Shown here in pieces: positions 1 through 7,953 of a DNA stretch of 64,000 nt. Each line of letters opens with the position of its first letter. Position 1 is the first letter of the stretch. The notes beneath the pieces are model-generated. The model was not told the origin of the DNA. It ran no database searches and saw nothing but the letters and a program-made list of their open reading frames with translations. Source of the stretch: Methylocystaceae bacterium (GTDB taxonomy: Bacteria; Pseudomonadota; Alphaproteobacteria; Rhizobiales; Beijerinckiaceae); contig WSXZ01000004.1 of assembly GCA_009773555.1 (NCBI GenBank), forward strand, positions 48,560-112,559. Direction: 5' to 3'. A program made the translations under genes and the position numbers.

Positions 1-975
1 CAGCTCCATGCCGACCTTCTTGCCGATGAAACGCAGCGTGTAGCCGCGCCTGTAATCGATGTCGGCGGGAACCACGCCGGCCTTCGCCATCTTGTCGAAA
101 AAGCTCTTCATCCGCGCGTCGGTGATCACGCCGACGCCATAGGTCAGCGCGTCGCCGGAATCGACGATCCCACGCTCCTTCATTTTGGCGAGGGAATAGG
201 CGATCTGGCCGTCGGTCATCTCCGGATTGTCGCGCTTGATCATCGCATTGGCTTGAGCGTTGTCGCCGTAGAGATAATTGTACCAGCCGACAATCGAAGC
301 GTCGACGAAGCGCTGCACGAGGTCGGGAGTCTTGGCGATCGTGTCGGCGCGCGTCTCGATCGTCGTCGAATAGCCGTCATAGCCGTAGTCGTGCAAAAGA
401 AAGACGTTGGGCGTGAAACCGCCTGCGCGTTCGATCGCGAAGGGCTCCGAGGTGAGAATCCCCTCCTGAATCGACGTCTTGTCGGCGAGGAAAGGCGCCG
501 AGTTGAAATTATAGGGCTTGGCGTTTTGGTCTTTGAACCCATAGTCCTGCTTCAGCCATTGCCAGACGGAAGCGCGCATGTCGCTGGCGATGAAGGCCGT
601 CGCCTTCGGCAGAGCTTCGAAACGATCGAGGCCGACGCCGGGATGCGACATGAAAATCACCGGGTCGACCTGAAACATGCTCGCGACGGTGACGACGGGC
701 ACGTTCTGCTGCACCGATTCGAACATCTGAATGGTGTTTGCACCCATCGCGAAGTCGACCCGGCCCGCGGCGAGCAGCAGCCGCGCGTTGAGCTGCGGGC
801 CGCCCTGCAGAATGTTTACGTCGAGGCCGTAGCGCGCGTACGTGCCGTCGGCGACGGCCTGATAGAAGCCGCCGTGTTCGGCTTGCGCCCGCCAATTGGT
901 GGCGAAGCGCACCTTGTCGAGCGCGAGGGCAGGCGCCGCGATGAGGAGAGCGATGAGCAAGGCGACGATGCGCAT
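1..975 (-). CDS. ABC transporter substrate-binding protein (NMT1/THI5-like), C-terminus off the left edge
   Basis: About 325 codons are visible, from an ATG at 975 to the window edge. The first 18 residues (MRIVALLIALLIAAPALA) form a typical Sec signal peptide, so the product is periplasmic. The mature start (LDKVRFATNWRAQAEHGGFY) and the following segment on a 'dark' ligand pocket (GRVDFAMGANTIQMFE) match the NMT1/THI5-like family that feeds ABC importers for pyrimidine precursors, nitrate, sulfonates or similar small molecules. The ligand cannot be told from sequence, and no permease or ATPase gene is visible on this side. The upstream spacer carries the palindromic repeat at 1002. Confidence 0.85.
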   Translation of the reverse strand, partial: MRIVALLIALLIAAPALALDKVRFATNWRAQAEHGGFYQAVADGTYARYGLDVNILQGGPQLNARLLLAAGRVDFAMGANTIQMFESVQQNVPVVTVASMFQVDPVIFMSHPGVGLDRFEALPKATAFIASDMRASVWQWLKQDYGFKDQNAKPYNFNSAPFLADKTSIQEGILTSEPFAIERAGGFTPNVFLLHDYGYDGYSTTIETRADTIAKTPDLVQRFVDASIVGWYNYLYGDNAQANAMIKRDNPEMTDGQIAYSLAKMKERGIVDSGDALTYGVGVITDARMKSFFDKMAKAGVVPADIDYRRGYTLRFIGKKVGMEL

Positions 976-1001
976 GGTGCGGCTCCGGCGGGTTGATTGA
1001 G

Positions 1002-1111
1002 TGTCATTCCCGACGCTTCGCTGGGGCGAAGCGATCGGGAATCCAGAGCAAGCCTGGCGTTTTGAAGAAGCCTGGATTCCCGATCAGGCCTTCGGCCTGT
1101 CGGGAATGACA
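1002..1111. repeat. dispersed palindromic element, family A (intergenic copy)
   Basis: A 110-bp unit with outer inverted repeats TGTCATTCCCGAC / GTCGGGAATGACA and an inner inverted pair GATCGGGAATCCA / TGGATTCCCGATC. A related copy with the same nested architecture lies inside cobB at 46423-46537. It looks like a small non-autonomous palindromic element; here it separates the transporter gene from tldE. Confidence 0.8.
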
Positions 1112-1192
1112 GTACTGTAAATGCGCCGATTTGCGATGTATGACCAAGCGCTCCTTCGTAACGCGGCGATCATACATGAACGCGCGCGCGCC

Positions 1193-2527
1193 CTAAATCC
1201 CGCTCGACTTCGACGAGAAATTGAAGCCTTCGACGAGCATCGCCGGCGCCGCCGGCGCGCCGCCTTCGCCCGCCGCGCGCCAGGTCCGACGCGTTGGACC
1301 GAGCGCTTTGATGTTGCTGAACAGCTCGCCCAATCGCTGATTGAAGCGCATGTTGCGCATGGGCGCGACGATACGGCCGTTTTCGATAAGGAAATTGCCG
1401 TCGCGCGTGAGGCCGGTCAGCAGCAGGCTCTGCCGGTCGACGATGTTGGTGTACCAAAGTCTCGTCACCAGAACGCCGCGCCGCACCGAGCGGACCATGT
1501 CGTCCAGCGAAACGTCGCCGCCCGACATCACGAAATTCTGCGCAAAGGGAATCGGTTCGGATTCGGTCTTTTGCGCCCAGGCGCGTGAACGATAGAGCGT
1601 CGTCACGACGCCGTTCTCAACAAAGGCGCGGGCGCGATGCGGCACGCCCTCGAAGCCGAAGGCCGCCTCCGGCGCCAGCGGGTCGGCCGGATCGACGCGG
1701 ATCGTGAGCTGTTCGTCAAAGACCTTCTCGCCCAAACGCGCTCCGCCGCCAGAACGCGCGAAGAAGCTTCTCCCCTCGTCGGCGGCGCGCGCCTCCATCG
1801 TTCTGATGAGCCAAAAAGCGAGCTCGGTCGTCGCTTCCGGCTCGAGAACGACGGTATAGGCGCCGGGTTCGAGATCAACCGGCGTCGCGTTATGGGCGCC
1901 CTTGGCGCAGGCGACGCGCGCGATTCGCTCCGCATCGAGTCGATCCGCGAAGAATTGATGCGCCCCTGCCCAGCCCGACCAAGCATCGGCGCGGTTGCGC
2001 GCGGTGGCGGAAAGATCGATTTCGCTGCGCCGCTCATAGGCGAAAAGGCCGGCGCTCGTCGCATATGCGTTGAATCGCCTCGCCGTCGTCGCGCAGCCGA
2101 AGGTGTCGACGCCAACGCGCGCGCCTTCCTCGATGACGCGCGCGGCCGCGTCGGCGAGCGCGTCGAGGCGCAGATGGGCGGTCGCGTCGTCATAGCGGTC
2201 GGAGAAGCCGTAATTCTGCGGGCCGAGCGGCGCGACATAGTCCGGGTCGACGGGCAATAGGCGCGCGATTTCTTCCGAGCGCGCCACGGCGGCGGCCACA
2301 GCCTTGTCGTCAAAGCGCGAGGTGCTGCAGGAGCCGATGCGCCCGCCGATATGCGATGAGATTCGCAGATTGGCTTCCGCGGTCGCAAGATTGGTCGTCG
2401 CGCCGGCGCGCGCGAAGCGCAGACTCTGGTCCAAGCCGCCGTGAATCTGCACCGTGCAGGCATCGGCTTTGGAGCGCGCGAGAACTTTGTCGGCGATCGA
2501 CTTTGCGTCGTCTGAAGAAAGAAACAT
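1193..2527 (-). CDS. tldE: TldE/PmbA-family protein (TldD partner)
   Basis: A 444-residue protein of the TldD/PmbA (peptidase U62) family, lacking the HExxxH zinc motif that is present in the gene just upstream. This is the known pattern of the TldE subunit, which forms a heterodimeric protease with TldD and acts on unfolded or leader peptides in the cytoplasm. Its ATG at 2527 follows the tldD stop by 3 bases, so the two are almost certainly cotranscribed, tldD first. The C-terminal region (GNFLIENGRIVAPMRNMRFN) is typical of the family. No short precursor peptide gene was seen next to the pair. Confidence 0.88.
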   Translation of the reverse strand: MFLSSDDAKSIADKVLARSKADACTVQIHGGLDQSLRFARAGATTNLATAEANLRISSHIGGRIGSCSTSRFDDKAVAAAVARSEEIARLLPVDPDYVAPLGPQNYGFSDRYDDATAHLRLDALADAAARVIEEGARVGVDTFGCATTARRFNAYATSAGLFAYERRSEIDLSATARNRADAWSGWAGAHQFFADRLDAERIARVACAKGAHNATPVDLEPGAYTVVLEPEATTELAFWLIRTMEARAADEGRSFFARSGGGARLGEKVFDEQLTIRVDPADPLAPEAAFGFEGVPHRARAFVENGVVTTLYRSRAWAQKTESEPIPFAQNFVMSGGDVSLDDMVRSVRRGVLVTRLWYTNIVDRQSLLLTGLTRDGNFLIENGRIVAPMRNMRFNQRLGELFSNIKALGPTRRTWRAAGEGGAPAAPAMLVEGFNFSSKSSGI

Positions 2528-2530
2528 GCT

Positions 2531-4069
2531 CTATGCGTCGTCGCTCGTGTTCAGCACGCGCACATTGCGAAAGAGCGCCGGCGGGCTGCCGTGCGAGACC
2601 GGCGCCAGCTGCACCGGTTCGGCCTTGCCGCAGGTGAAGGTGCCGTCGAGATGATAGGCGCTCGCATCGCACAGGCCCGAGAGAGAATTCCAGAATTGCG
2701 TTGTGCGGCCCTGATAGGCGCCGTCGCGCAGCAGATCGCCGAGCTTGCCGTTCTTGATCTCATAGAAGAGCTGTCCGCCGAACTGGAAGTTATCGCGCTG
2801 CTGATCGATGCTCCAGCTGCCTGCGCCGACGACATAAATGCCGTTCTCGACAGTGCTGATGAGATCGCTGAAGGAGCATTTCTGAGGATTGGGCTTGAGC
2901 GAGATGTTCGGCATGCGCTGAATGGGAAACGTCGTCGGGCTGTCCGCATAGGCGCAGCCGTTCGAATGCGACAGGCCGATGAGATGCGCCTGTCCAAGCG
3001 CCATCTGGAAATTCCTGAACACGCCTTTTTCGACGATGGCGAAGTCGGCGGCTTCCGCGGGGGCGCCGTCGTCGTCGAAGCCGATCGTGGCGAGCGCGCC
3101 GGGCTGCGCGCGATCGGCGACGATCGTCATCAATTCGGAGCCGAACCGCAGTTCGTTGAGCATATGCGGTTTGACGAAGCTCGTTCCGGCAAAATTCGCC
3201 TCCCACCCCAGCACGCGGTCGAGCTCGGTCGAATGGCCGACCGTCTCGTGAATGGTGAGCCACAGATTTGTCGGGTCGATCACGACGTCGTAGTCGCCCG
3301 GCGTCACTGGCTTGGCGCCAAGCTTCGCGCGCGCCTCCTCGCCGGCCCGCGCCGCTTCCTCGATCAGGCCGGCGCCGACGATATAATCCCAGCCGGCGCC
3401 GCGCGCCGGCGCCAGGCAGTCGCGCGTCGCGAAACGGCCGCTGGCGCGGTCGATGGCGGTCGCCTGAAAGTTCGGCGCGACGCGCGTGCGCGTCTGATGA
3501 ATGCGGCTGCCAAGACTATTGGCGAAGAATCGCTCTTCGCAGGTCGCCGAAAGCGAGGCTGAACAAAAATCCGCGCCGTGATCGCGCGCGCTGGCGATGA
3601 TCGACAGCAGCAGGTCGGCCTTCTCGCCCGCGGGCACTTCGAAGGGATCGACGCCCATGGGCATGATCCATTCGGCTTCATGCACGGGCAGCCGCTCAAG
3701 CGCGATCGGCTGAGTTTGTATCCGCTTCACCGCGCGGGCGTTCTCCAGCGCGCGCTCGACGCCATCGCGCAGGCTCTGCGGGTCGAGCCGCCGCGCGCCA
3801 TAAAATCCCCAGCAGCCGTCGAGCAGCACGCGCACGCCGAAGCCTTGCGACGCACGCTCGTCGAAACTTTCCAAGCGGTCGTCCTTGGCGAAGGCGTATT
3901 CGCGCCGGGTTTCGCCGATCCTGACGTCGGCGTAGCTGGCGCCATTTTGCCTTGCGCCAGTAAGCGCGATATCGGCGAGATCGTAGAGCAGCGCACGATC
4001 CAGCGCGAAGGCGCTGCGGCCCCTCGGGCACGAGGTTTCGATCGTCGAAGGCGGGGCGGCGGGCGCCAT
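2531..4069 (-). CDS. tldD: TldD metalloprotease
   Basis: A 512-residue TldD-family metallopeptidase. The zinc motif HETVGH (HExxxH) sits at residues 274-279 in the context LTIHETVGHSTELDRVLG, which separates TldD from the motif-less TldE encoded immediately downstream. The chosen ATG at 4069 has a good ribosome site (TTTGGAG) about 7 bases upstream; a TTG four codons earlier is also open but less likely. The family partner forms a protease that trims leader peptides of modified peptides and degrades unstructured proteins. Downstream tldE begins 3 bases after its stop. Confidence 0.92.
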   Translation of the reverse strand: MAPAAPPSTIETSCPRGRSAFALDRALLYDLADIALTGARQNGASYADVRIGETRREYAFAKDDRLESFDERASQGFGVRVLLDGCWGFYGARRLDPQSLRDGVERALENARAVKRIQTQPIALERLPVHEAEWIMPMGVDPFEVPAGEKADLLLSIIASARDHGADFCSASLSATCEERFFANSLGSRIHQTRTRVAPNFQATAIDRASGRFATRDCLAPARGAGWDYIVGAGLIEEAARAGEEARAKLGAKPVTPGDYDVVIDPTNLWLTIHETVGHSTELDRVLGWEANFAGTSFVKPHMLNELRFGSELMTIVADRAQPGALATIGFDDDGAPAEAADFAIVEKGVFRNFQMALGQAHLIGLSHSNGCAYADSPTTFPIQRMPNISLKPNPQKCSFSDLISTVENGIYVVGAGSWSIDQQRDNFQFGGQLFYEIKNGKLGDLLRDGAYQGRTTQFWNSLSGLCDASAYHLDGTFTCGKAEPVQLAPVSHGSPPALFRNVRVLNTSDDA

Positions 4070-4129
4070 TGGTCGCTCCAAAATTCGCTCATATGTTGGT
4101 CGTTTCGGCGGTGATTGGCAATCGCCGCG

Positions 4130-4819
4130 TTACGGTAGCGCTTCGCCGTCCCATCCACATGCCGCGAGCGCCTCGCGCATATGCGCGGGCGGCGCAGCGA
4201 CAGCTTCCACGGGCGGCTTGCCGTCCTGCATCGGCACGCTCACCGCGCGCGCATGAAGATGTAGCGGGGCTGAGTCCTCTCTTCGACCTGAGCCGTAGAT
4301 GGGATCGCCGAGAATCGGCCATCCCATCGCCTGGGCATGCACGCGGATCTGATGCGTGCGGCCGGTGTGCGGCGTGAATTCGATGAACGTCAGCGCGTTA
4401 TCCGGACTTGCGCCAAGCACGCGCCAGGAGGTGCGGGCGGGCAGACCCAGCGGGTCCGGCCGCATCCACCAGCCGCGCGTCGCGTCGAGCCGTCCGAGCG
4501 GGAGGTCGATTTCCCCTTCTTGGCCCGCCGGGGCGCCTTCGACCACCGCCCAGTAAGTCTTGCCGATGCGGCCGGACTTGAACAGCCCGCCGAGCCGCTC
4601 GAGAGCCTTGCGGTGGCGCCCAAGAACAAGGCAGCCAGACGTGTCCTTGTCCAGTCGGTGGGCCAGCGCCGGCGGCCGCGGCAGGCCAAAGCGCAGCTGG
4701 TCGAAGGCGTCTTCGAGACACGGGCCGCCCTTCGGCCCGCGATGGACGGCGACGCCCGCGGGCTTGTCGACGATCAGCATGAGCCCGTCGCGGTGGAGCA
4801 GGCGAGAAAGGAGGTCCAT
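4130..4819 (-). CDS. RluA-family pseudouridine synthase
   Basis: A 229-residue RNA pseudouridine synthase of the RluA/RsuA superfamily. The motif HRLDKDTSG begins at residue 54, placing the catalytic aspartate at residue 57, and the downstream block HTGRTHQIRVHAQ is the second family signature. No S4 domain is present, so this is a short RluA-type enzyme acting on rRNA or tRNA; the target base cannot be assigned. The start is placed at 4819 (MDLLSRLLHRDGL) because the open frame upstream to 4921 is arginine/cysteine-rich and unlike the family. The gene lies upstream of tldD with a 60-base gap. Confidence 0.87.
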   Translation of the reverse strand: MDLLSRLLHRDGLMLIVDKPAGVAVHRGPKGGPCLEDAFDQLRFGLPRPPALAHRLDKDTSGCLVLGRHRKALERLGGLFKSGRIGKTYWAVVEGAPAGQEGEIDLPLGRLDATRGWWMRPDPLGLPARTSWRVLGASPDNALTFIEFTPHTGRTHQIRVHAQAMGWPILGDPIYGSGRREDSAPLHLHARAVSVPMQDGKPPVEAVAAPPAHMREALAACGWDGEALP

Positions 4820-4854
4820 GGCGGGCTTATAGCAGCGCCGCGCGCAAGACGGCG

Positions 4855-5126
4855 CTATTTCACGGCCGGCGCGGCTTTCCTGAGTGAATCCGCGCCGCCC
4901 ATGAACTCTCCGTCGTAACAACAGATCAACATCGCATGCTTGACGGCGATGTAGAGAGTAGGCGGCTTGAGTTCCGTTCGTTGACCGGCGTTATGGAGAT
5001 GATTTCGACGTCGCCGACGTCGGCGAAATACTCGACGAGTTTTCCCGTATATTCGACATAGGCCGATGCGCCGACGTGCTGGTTGACGCCGTTCATGAGG
5101 ACGACCTTGTCGGGGGGGCCAAACAA
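4855..5126 (-). pseudogene. frameshifted relic of a small unidentified gene
   Basis: Two adjacent frames read like one short protein. The first, open from a TTG at 5126, includes VVLMNGVNQHVGASAYVEY and runs to ISITPVNE; one base shift near 4985 moves it to a frame giving PPTLYIAVKHAMLICCYDGE and ending at 4855. The upstream frame has no ATG before an in-frame TAG. The composition is balanced, unlike the arginine-rich shadow frames nearby. I do not recognise a family. It occupies most of the 378-base gap between the pseudouridine synthase and the hydratase. Confidence 0.3.
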
Positions 5127-5197
5127 GCCGACATGGACGGCGAATGGCTGCTATTGAGCGATCCGGCGACGTTGAAAACTTTTCTTTACGAGGAACA

Positions 5198-5998
5198 ATG
5201 GCGATCATATCTGCGACCCCGAAGCTGCGCGTCACAATCGAATTCGGCGTTGCGCGCCTCTACATCGAAAATCCCGCCAAGCGGAACGCGTTCGACTTCG
5301 AGATGTGGCGCGCGCTGCCGTCGCTGCTGCGCGCCGTCGACGCCGCGGAGGACGCGCGCATCCTCGTCATCAGCGGGGCGCCGGGTCTGCCGTTTTGTTC
5401 TGGCGCCGACATCAGCGAATTCTCCAACCTGCGCGCGACAAGCGAAGGCGGGCGCATCTATGAGAACGCCAATGTCGAGGCCTTCGACTCGATTTCGAAT
5501 CTCTCCAAGCCGACGATCGCGGCCGTGTCGGGCTTCTGCATGGGCGGCGGATTCGGAATCGCCGCGGCTTGCGATCTGCGCATCGCCGACGGGCAAGCGA
5601 CGTTCGCGATTCCGGCGGCGAAGCTCGGCGTCGGCTATCCGCCCTCGGCGATGGCCTATGTCGTCGCCGCGGTCGGCCCGCAACTCGCGTTCGATCTCTT
5701 TTACACGGCGCGCCGCCTGACTGCTGATGAAGCCAAGGAGCGCGGCTTCGTCAGCCGCCTCTTCGCCACCGAGAGTTTTGAAGGCGCCGTGCATGCGCTC
5801 GCCGAAACCATCGCCGCTGGCGCGCCTCTGACACTGCGCGCCGCCAAGGCGGCGATCCGCGCCGCCGCGCGCCTGCCCGGCGCGTCGTCGCATGCGCAGT
5901 GCGAAGCGCTGACGAGCGCCTGTTTCGACAGCGCGGATTACATGGAAGGGCGCGCCGCGTTCCTCGAGAAGCGCGAGCCGAACTTTTCCGGGCGCTGA
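5198..5998 (+). CDS. enoyl-CoA hydratase/isomerase family protein
   Basis: A 266-residue crotonase-fold protein. The oxyanion-hole segments are visible as FCSGADISEF near residue 60 and SGFCMGGGFGIAAACDLRIA near residue 110. The ATG at 5198 is preferred over one 18 codons earlier because AGGA lies 7 bases before it (ttacgaggaacaATG). The family hydrates or isomerises acyl-CoA thioesters in the cytoplasm; substrate and pathway cannot be fixed because no other beta-oxidation gene is adjacent. It runs alone on the plus strand, divergent from the tldD side. Confidence 0.88.
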   Translation: MAIISATPKLRVTIEFGVARLYIENPAKRNAFDFEMWRALPSLLRAVDAAEDARILVISGAPGLPFCSGADISEFSNLRATSEGGRIYENANVEAFDSISNLSKPTIAAVSGFCMGGGFGIAAACDLRIADGQATFAIPAAKLGVGYPPSAMAYVVAAVGPQLAFDLFYTARRLTADEAKERGFVSRLFATESFEGAVHALAETIAAGAPLTLRAAKAAIRAAARLPGASSHAQCEALTSACFDSADYMEGRAAFLEKREPNFSGR

Positions 5999-6354
5999 CG
6001 TTACTCGCAGCCGTGGCGCGCGCCGTCGCGATGGGGCCGTCGCCAGCGTAAACGCGCGCTCTGCTTATGCCAGGGCTTCGAACTCGGGTTAATTCAGCTC
6101 GCTTTCAGCCGTCATGCCCGGCCTTGCGCCGGGCATCCACGCCGGGACATCGCGAAACGCATCGCGCGGAGACGGCGCGTGGATGGCCGCGACAAGCGTG
6201 GCCATGACGCGGTGAGATGACGCCTTATTAACCTGGATTCGGAGCCTTGGTTGCTTATGCGGGTCGGCTTGACGGCGTAGGCAGAGCGGTTACAGTTTCG
6301 GAGACTATATGCCATGCCTGCCCCGTTTAGCGGCGGAATCGCGGGAAGGTTTGC
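5999..6354. other. intergenic region with a dispersed repeat
   Basis: No convincing coding frame. The segment 6111-6209 is the repeat described separately. The last 120 bases before the next gene have falling GC content and lead into the AT-rich cassette; no clear promoter could be assigned. Confidence 0.6.
6111..6209. repeat. dispersed palindromic repeat, family B
   Basis: Begins GTCATGCCCGG and ends GGCCATGAC, with internal complementary blocks CGGGCATCCACGC and GCGTGGATGG. A related sequence (GTGGCCGGGCTTGTCCCGGC) occurs near 18955. It resembles the common alphaproteobacterial intergenic repeat of this type. Confidence 0.7.
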
Positions 6355-6690
6355 TTGAGGCTTTTCAACAAGCGTTTGTGCAAATCATCGTCTGCCGCCG
6401 GGGCTCGGCAGCGCCTCGGCGCGCTTCTGTTTTCCCCGATGCTGGTCGGCAGCGCGGCGCTAGCCGGAGCGGGGGAAAACTACAGAGGTCACGATCCCGA
6501 CTCCTACGAGTGCAGTTCGGATTACAATATCCTCAACCGTCGCGCTGCGGTGCGTTCCGGCGGCGCGTCGTTGGTTGAACTAGAAGGATCGGTCCAGACA
6601 ATGGCGGAGCAGCGCGAAAAGCTAACTGACAAAGACATTATTGAAGCTGTGACCGGCGCCTCCCTGATGGCGACAGTGATAAGCGGATAG
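6355..6690 (+). CDS. small secreted hypothetical protein
   Basis: A 111-residue protein starting at TTG 6355, with GGGAAGG about 6 bases upstream. Residues 1-40 are a basic stretch followed by a hydrophobic segment (LGALLFSPMLVGSAALAGAG), consistent with an exported protein cleaved near ALAGA. The mature part is short and polar (DPDSYECSSDYNILNRRAAV) and has one cysteine. I do not recognise the family. It is the first gene of a compact three-gene cassette with unusual base composition. Confidence 0.55.
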   Translation: MRLFNKRLCKSSSAAGARQRLGALLFSPMLVGSAALAGAGENYRGHDPDSYECSSDYNILNRRAAVRSGGASLVELEGSVQTMAEQREKLTDKDIIEAVTGASLMATVISG

Positions 6691-6703
6691 GCTGAGGTTT
6701 AGA

Positions 6704-6808
6704 ATGTTCGAAACGCTGCATGAAAAAATATTCGGACTTATATTTATTGTAACTCTCATCATTAGCGTAACAACTATCTTCTATTCATCAGATAGAACGA
6801 AGTATTAA
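6704..6808 (+). CDS. 34-residue membrane peptide, probably the detached N-terminus of the next frame
   Basis: ATG at 6704, TAA at 6806. The peptide carries one strong transmembrane segment (IFGLIFIVTLIISVTTIFYS). The same frame continues without another stop from the TAA to 7387, first giving LDAPTVLGGAAIITLFLTPF and then the 171-residue protein below. This looks like a nonsense mutation in one ~227-residue gene; alternatively it is a separate micro-protein. Confidence 0.45.
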   Translation: MFETLHEKIFGLIFIVTLIISVTTIFYSSDRTKY

Positions 6809-6871
6809 CTAGATGCGCCTACAGTTTTAGGGGGCGCGGCCATTATTACTTTATTTCTTACGCCATTTCTA

Positions 6872-7387
6872 ATGCTAATTTCCACAATCATTAAGGTTTT
6901 ATCTAATTATGTTTCAGATGGTAATCAAATCGAAGTCAATAAACAGTATATATTTGGATTTTCTGCGCAACAATATGAAGTTTTTTGTAATGAATATGGC
7001 GCATTTTGCGACAATGATTCTGTATTTCATCAATTGGACATTCTGGCGCTGGCGGCGTGCATTATCGCGGGCCTCAGGATTGCGCTTTCTATAGGATTGG
7101 GGTTGCTTGGACGCCCGTCAAGCCTCGAGCATGTCAAGGCGATGGAGCGTTCCGGCAAGGGTCCGCTAGGTTATGCCCTTTTTATTATTTTACCTATAGG
7201 GGGTTTTTGGCTGGTCTCCTATCCCGGAGCATATAAAAGCGCCTTGCTTATAAAAAAATTACTGGAGCGCTATCCGATTGTGATGCTCATTATCGTCGCA
7301 GTTGCATTTGTGTTCTCCGTGCAGATTCTTACAGAATTGATACTGACATATATTTGTTTGGCCGTTTTAAAAGCGCGGCGGATGTGA
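6872..7387 (+). CDS. multi-pass membrane protein of unknown function (possibly truncated by an upstream in-frame stop)
   Basis: 171 residues from the first ATG after the stop at 6806, although hydrophobic coding in the same frame starts earlier, at 6809. Membrane segments are visible near residues 54-76, 103-119 and 133-160, with a cytosolic linker LLGRPSSLEHVKAMERSG. Codon use is AT-rich (many ATA, TTA and TAT codons), quite unlike the flanking genes, which suggests acquisition from elsewhere. The next gene starts one base after its stop, so the two are coupled. No family recognised; it may be a pseudogene. Confidence 0.5.
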   Translation: MLISTIIKVLSNYVSDGNQIEVNKQYIFGFSAQQYEVFCNEYGAFCDNDSVFHQLDILALAACIIAGLRIALSIGLGLLGRPSSLEHVKAMERSGKGPLGYALFIILPIGGFWLVSYPGAYKSALLIKKLLERYPIVMLIIVAVAFVFSVQILTELILTYICLAVLKARRM

Positions 7388-7388
7388 A

Positions 7389-7910
7389 ATGTTCAGCAAA
7401 ACTGAAAGGCGAGTGTACAAATTTGTGATGAACATGGCGGCGATTCTGGCGGCGCTGCCGGTTGTCGTATTATTTCTTCTCACCGGACTCAGGGAAGTTT
7501 TGCCGCCGCGTGACGACGGCGAAGACGTCACTGAGCTCATACTTTCCGCGCCTCGTCAAAATCAGCTCTTGAATCTGAACCAGCTGTTTTCGGCGGACAC
7601 GATCTGCATTGTGCCGCCGGAGGCCAATATCAACGAATATATTCGGCGGGCGCTGCCCGAAAAGCAGATCTCAGTTCCGGGCGATGATGACGATTACGAG
7701 GACAATGTGGCGCGCTGGCGCATTGTCGCGAGCTGGGACGCCACGCCGCTCGTGAAAGTTTTCGACGTATGGTCTACGACGACGTCAGAGAGAAAATATC
7801 CTTTAGAACTTTCTGATAAAGATAGAGATGCGCTAGGCGCCATCTGTTCCAGGCTACTACGATTGAAAATCGAACCGATTAACGGACAGGCGACAGCGAC
7901 CGTGCAGTAA
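7389..7910 (+). CDS. membrane-anchored hypothetical protein
   Basis: 173 residues. One transmembrane segment near residues 14-34 (MNMAAILAALPVVVLFLLTG) is followed by a soluble domain rich in acidic residues (VPGDDDDYEDNVARWRIV), likely periplasmic. The start follows the upstream stop by one base. The soluble part contains a single CIVPPEANI segment and no catalytic motif that I can identify. Together with the two preceding genes it forms a transcription unit of unknown role. Confidence 0.6.
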   Translation: MFSKTERRVYKFVMNMAAILAALPVVVLFLLTGLREVLPPRDDGEDVTELILSAPRQNQLLNLNQLFSADTICIVPPEANINEYIRRALPEKQISVPGDDDDYEDNVARWRIVASWDATPLVKVFDVWSTTTSERKYPLELSDKDRDALGAICSRLLRLKIEPINGQATATVQ

Positions 7911-7953
7911 ACGTCTGCAGACCGCCGGTTAGCAGCAGCCCCCGGCTGGCGTA

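Noticed and set aside
253..996. 247-codon plus-strand open frame at the left edge
   Set aside because: The minus strand codes for a substrate-binding protein with a signal peptide over the same bases; the plus-strand frame is a shadow.
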